Part shown: positions 63,367 through 64,000 of the stretch, in pieces
How the letters are laid out: each line of letters opens with the position of its first letter
How positions within the stretch are numbered: position 1 is the first letter of the stretch
NCBI RefSeq assembly: GCF_000568815.1
Contig: NZ_CP007201.1
Span: forward strand, 1,931,654 to 1,995,653
Reading direction: 5' to 3'
Source of the DNA: Sulfurospirillum multivorans DSM 12446
GTDB taxonomy: Bacteria; Campylobacterota; Campylobacteria; Campylobacterales; Sulfurospirillaceae
Length of the DNA: 64,000 bases
The notes under the pieces: model-generated
The model's input: the letters and a program-made list of their open reading frames with translations, nothing else
What the model was told of the DNA's origin: nothing
The model's database searches: none
Made by a program: the position numbers and the translations under genes

Positions 63367-64000
63367 ATCAAAAAACCTTAAGGATCATCCTTTTTAGCTA
63401 TTTAGCGGTTATCTTTTGCGGTGCCATTGTCTTGATGCTTCCGTTTGCCCATGTGGGGAAACTCGCGTTTATCGATGCACTTTTTACCTCGACATCCGCA
63501 ACCTGCGTGACAGGGCTTATTGTCAAAAGCACCTCGGAGCATTTTACTTTTTTTGGGCAATGCGTTATTTTGATTTTGATGCAAGTGGGTGGTGTGGGCT
63601 ACATGAGTATCGTCACCCTCTTCTTCTTGTTTATGAAAAAAAACCTGACCATTCATGAAAAGAACATGGCAAAAGATTCGCTCAATTACGCGCACAATCT
63701 TGACATTCAAAGCTTTTTAAAAAAAGTCTTTTTATTTACGTTTATCATAGAAGGGCTGGGCATTGGCATTTTAACCGTACGTTTTGGTTTCGATATGTCT
63801 TTTAAACAGGCGTTATGGCAAGCCATTTTTCATGCGGTATCTGCTTTTAACAACGCGGGTTTTTCCCTCTTTACCGATAGTTTTATCAGCTACAACCATG
63901 ATTTCACCGTGATTGGAACGATTGGAGGGTTAATTATCTGTGGGGGTATTGGCTATTTGGTTTTGGTGGAACTTCACGCCAAAGCAGTCCATAAACGTTT
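63363..64000 (+). CDS. TrkH/KtrB potassium transporter subunit, 3'-truncated by window end
   Basis: The ATG at 63363 follows AAGGAG and overlaps the regulator stop. The 212 visible codons read IILFSYLAVIFCGAIVLMLPFA, LFTSTSATCVTGL (first selectivity loop), VGGVGYMSIVTLFF, and VSAFNNAGFSLF (second loop), typical of TrkH/KtrB. It takes up K+ with a TrkA/KtrA partner, presumably downstream beyond the window. Confidence 0.92.
   Translation, partial: MNQKTLRIILFSYLAVIFCGAIVLMLPFAHVGKLAFIDALFTSTSATCVTGLIVKSTSEHFTFFGQCVILILMQVGGVGYMSIVTLFFLFMKKNLTIHEKNMAKDSLNYAHNLDIQSFLKKVFLFTFIIEGLGIGILTVRFGFDMSFKQALWQAIFHAVSAFNNAGFSLFTDSFISYNHDFTVIGTIGGLIICGGIGYLVLVELHAKAVHKR

Noticed and set aside
1-64000. tRNA or rRNA genes
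   Set aside because: No cloverleaf with a conserved T-arm and no rRNA segments were seen in the intergenic regions.

Overview
The window looks like chromosomal DNA of a low-GC Campylobacterota (epsilonproteobacterium), most like Sulfurospirillum. The basis is recognised gene content and order, not a database search: rsmH with a short FtsL-like gene, ppiD-ftsA-ftsZ, tatB-tatC-queA, a short-form PurL, NnrS, many chemotaxis and HD-GYP/GGDEF-EAL signalling genes, and a CopA/CopZ pair.

Layout. 1-4.7 kb: a cell-wall peptidase cut by the window edge, an isochorismatase-like hydrolase, a RhuM-Fic protein, thiol peroxidase and NnrS. 4.8-12.3 kb (minus strand): copper export, an HD-GYP sensor, RmuC, and FtsL-like/RsmH. 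12.3-20.3 kb: BioA, PpiD-FtsA-FtsZ, PrmC and an M48 protease. 20.4-28.1 kb: two chemoreceptors (one with a CxxCH haem motif), an ABC-F ATPase, and a small operon (DUF2249, haem-copper-oxidase-like membrane protein, DUF59) that looks like nitrosative or anaerobic stress. 28.2-41.7 kb: PurH, a Dsb pair, a thioesterase, TerB-DnaJ, MalY/PatB, tandem NlpC/P60 lipoproteins, PurL, a GGDEF-EAL protein, Tat and QueA. 41.7-48.7 kb: an acquired island. 48.8-64 kb: an amino-acid ABC transporter without its ATPase, a large frameshifted hybrid kinase with an HD-GYP response regulator, a beta-CASP nuclease, an acyl-CoA synthetase, a TonB receptor, and a KdpD-like/KdpE-like pair overlapping a Trk/Ktr potassium channel gene.

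The island holds two displaced toxin-tip/immunity cassettes. One is a WHH-nuclease tip with a SUKH immunity protein. The other is a toxin stub with a duplicated unknown protein and a KptA-like RNA 2'-phosphotransferase. Two different IS110-family elements interrupt the region, and the second is itself split by an IS256-family element with a clean 8-bp target duplication. Comparing the two IS110 copies lets me propose their ends (CT core), their target (CTG[A/T]CCCC) and a shared structured leader that may encode bridge RNAs. A 94-bp near-identical repeat precedes each cassette once the insertions are removed.

The most unusual signal is a palindrome, TTTACATGTAAA. Its core TACATGTA occurs about 43 times, inside genes and between them, and the full 12-mer about 19 times. 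It is absent from the IS-bearing part of the island. It behaves like a highly iterated palindrome comparable in style to cyanobacterial HIP1. Other points of note are two FNR/CRP-like boxes with identical promoter geometry and a probable AUA start codon for queA.
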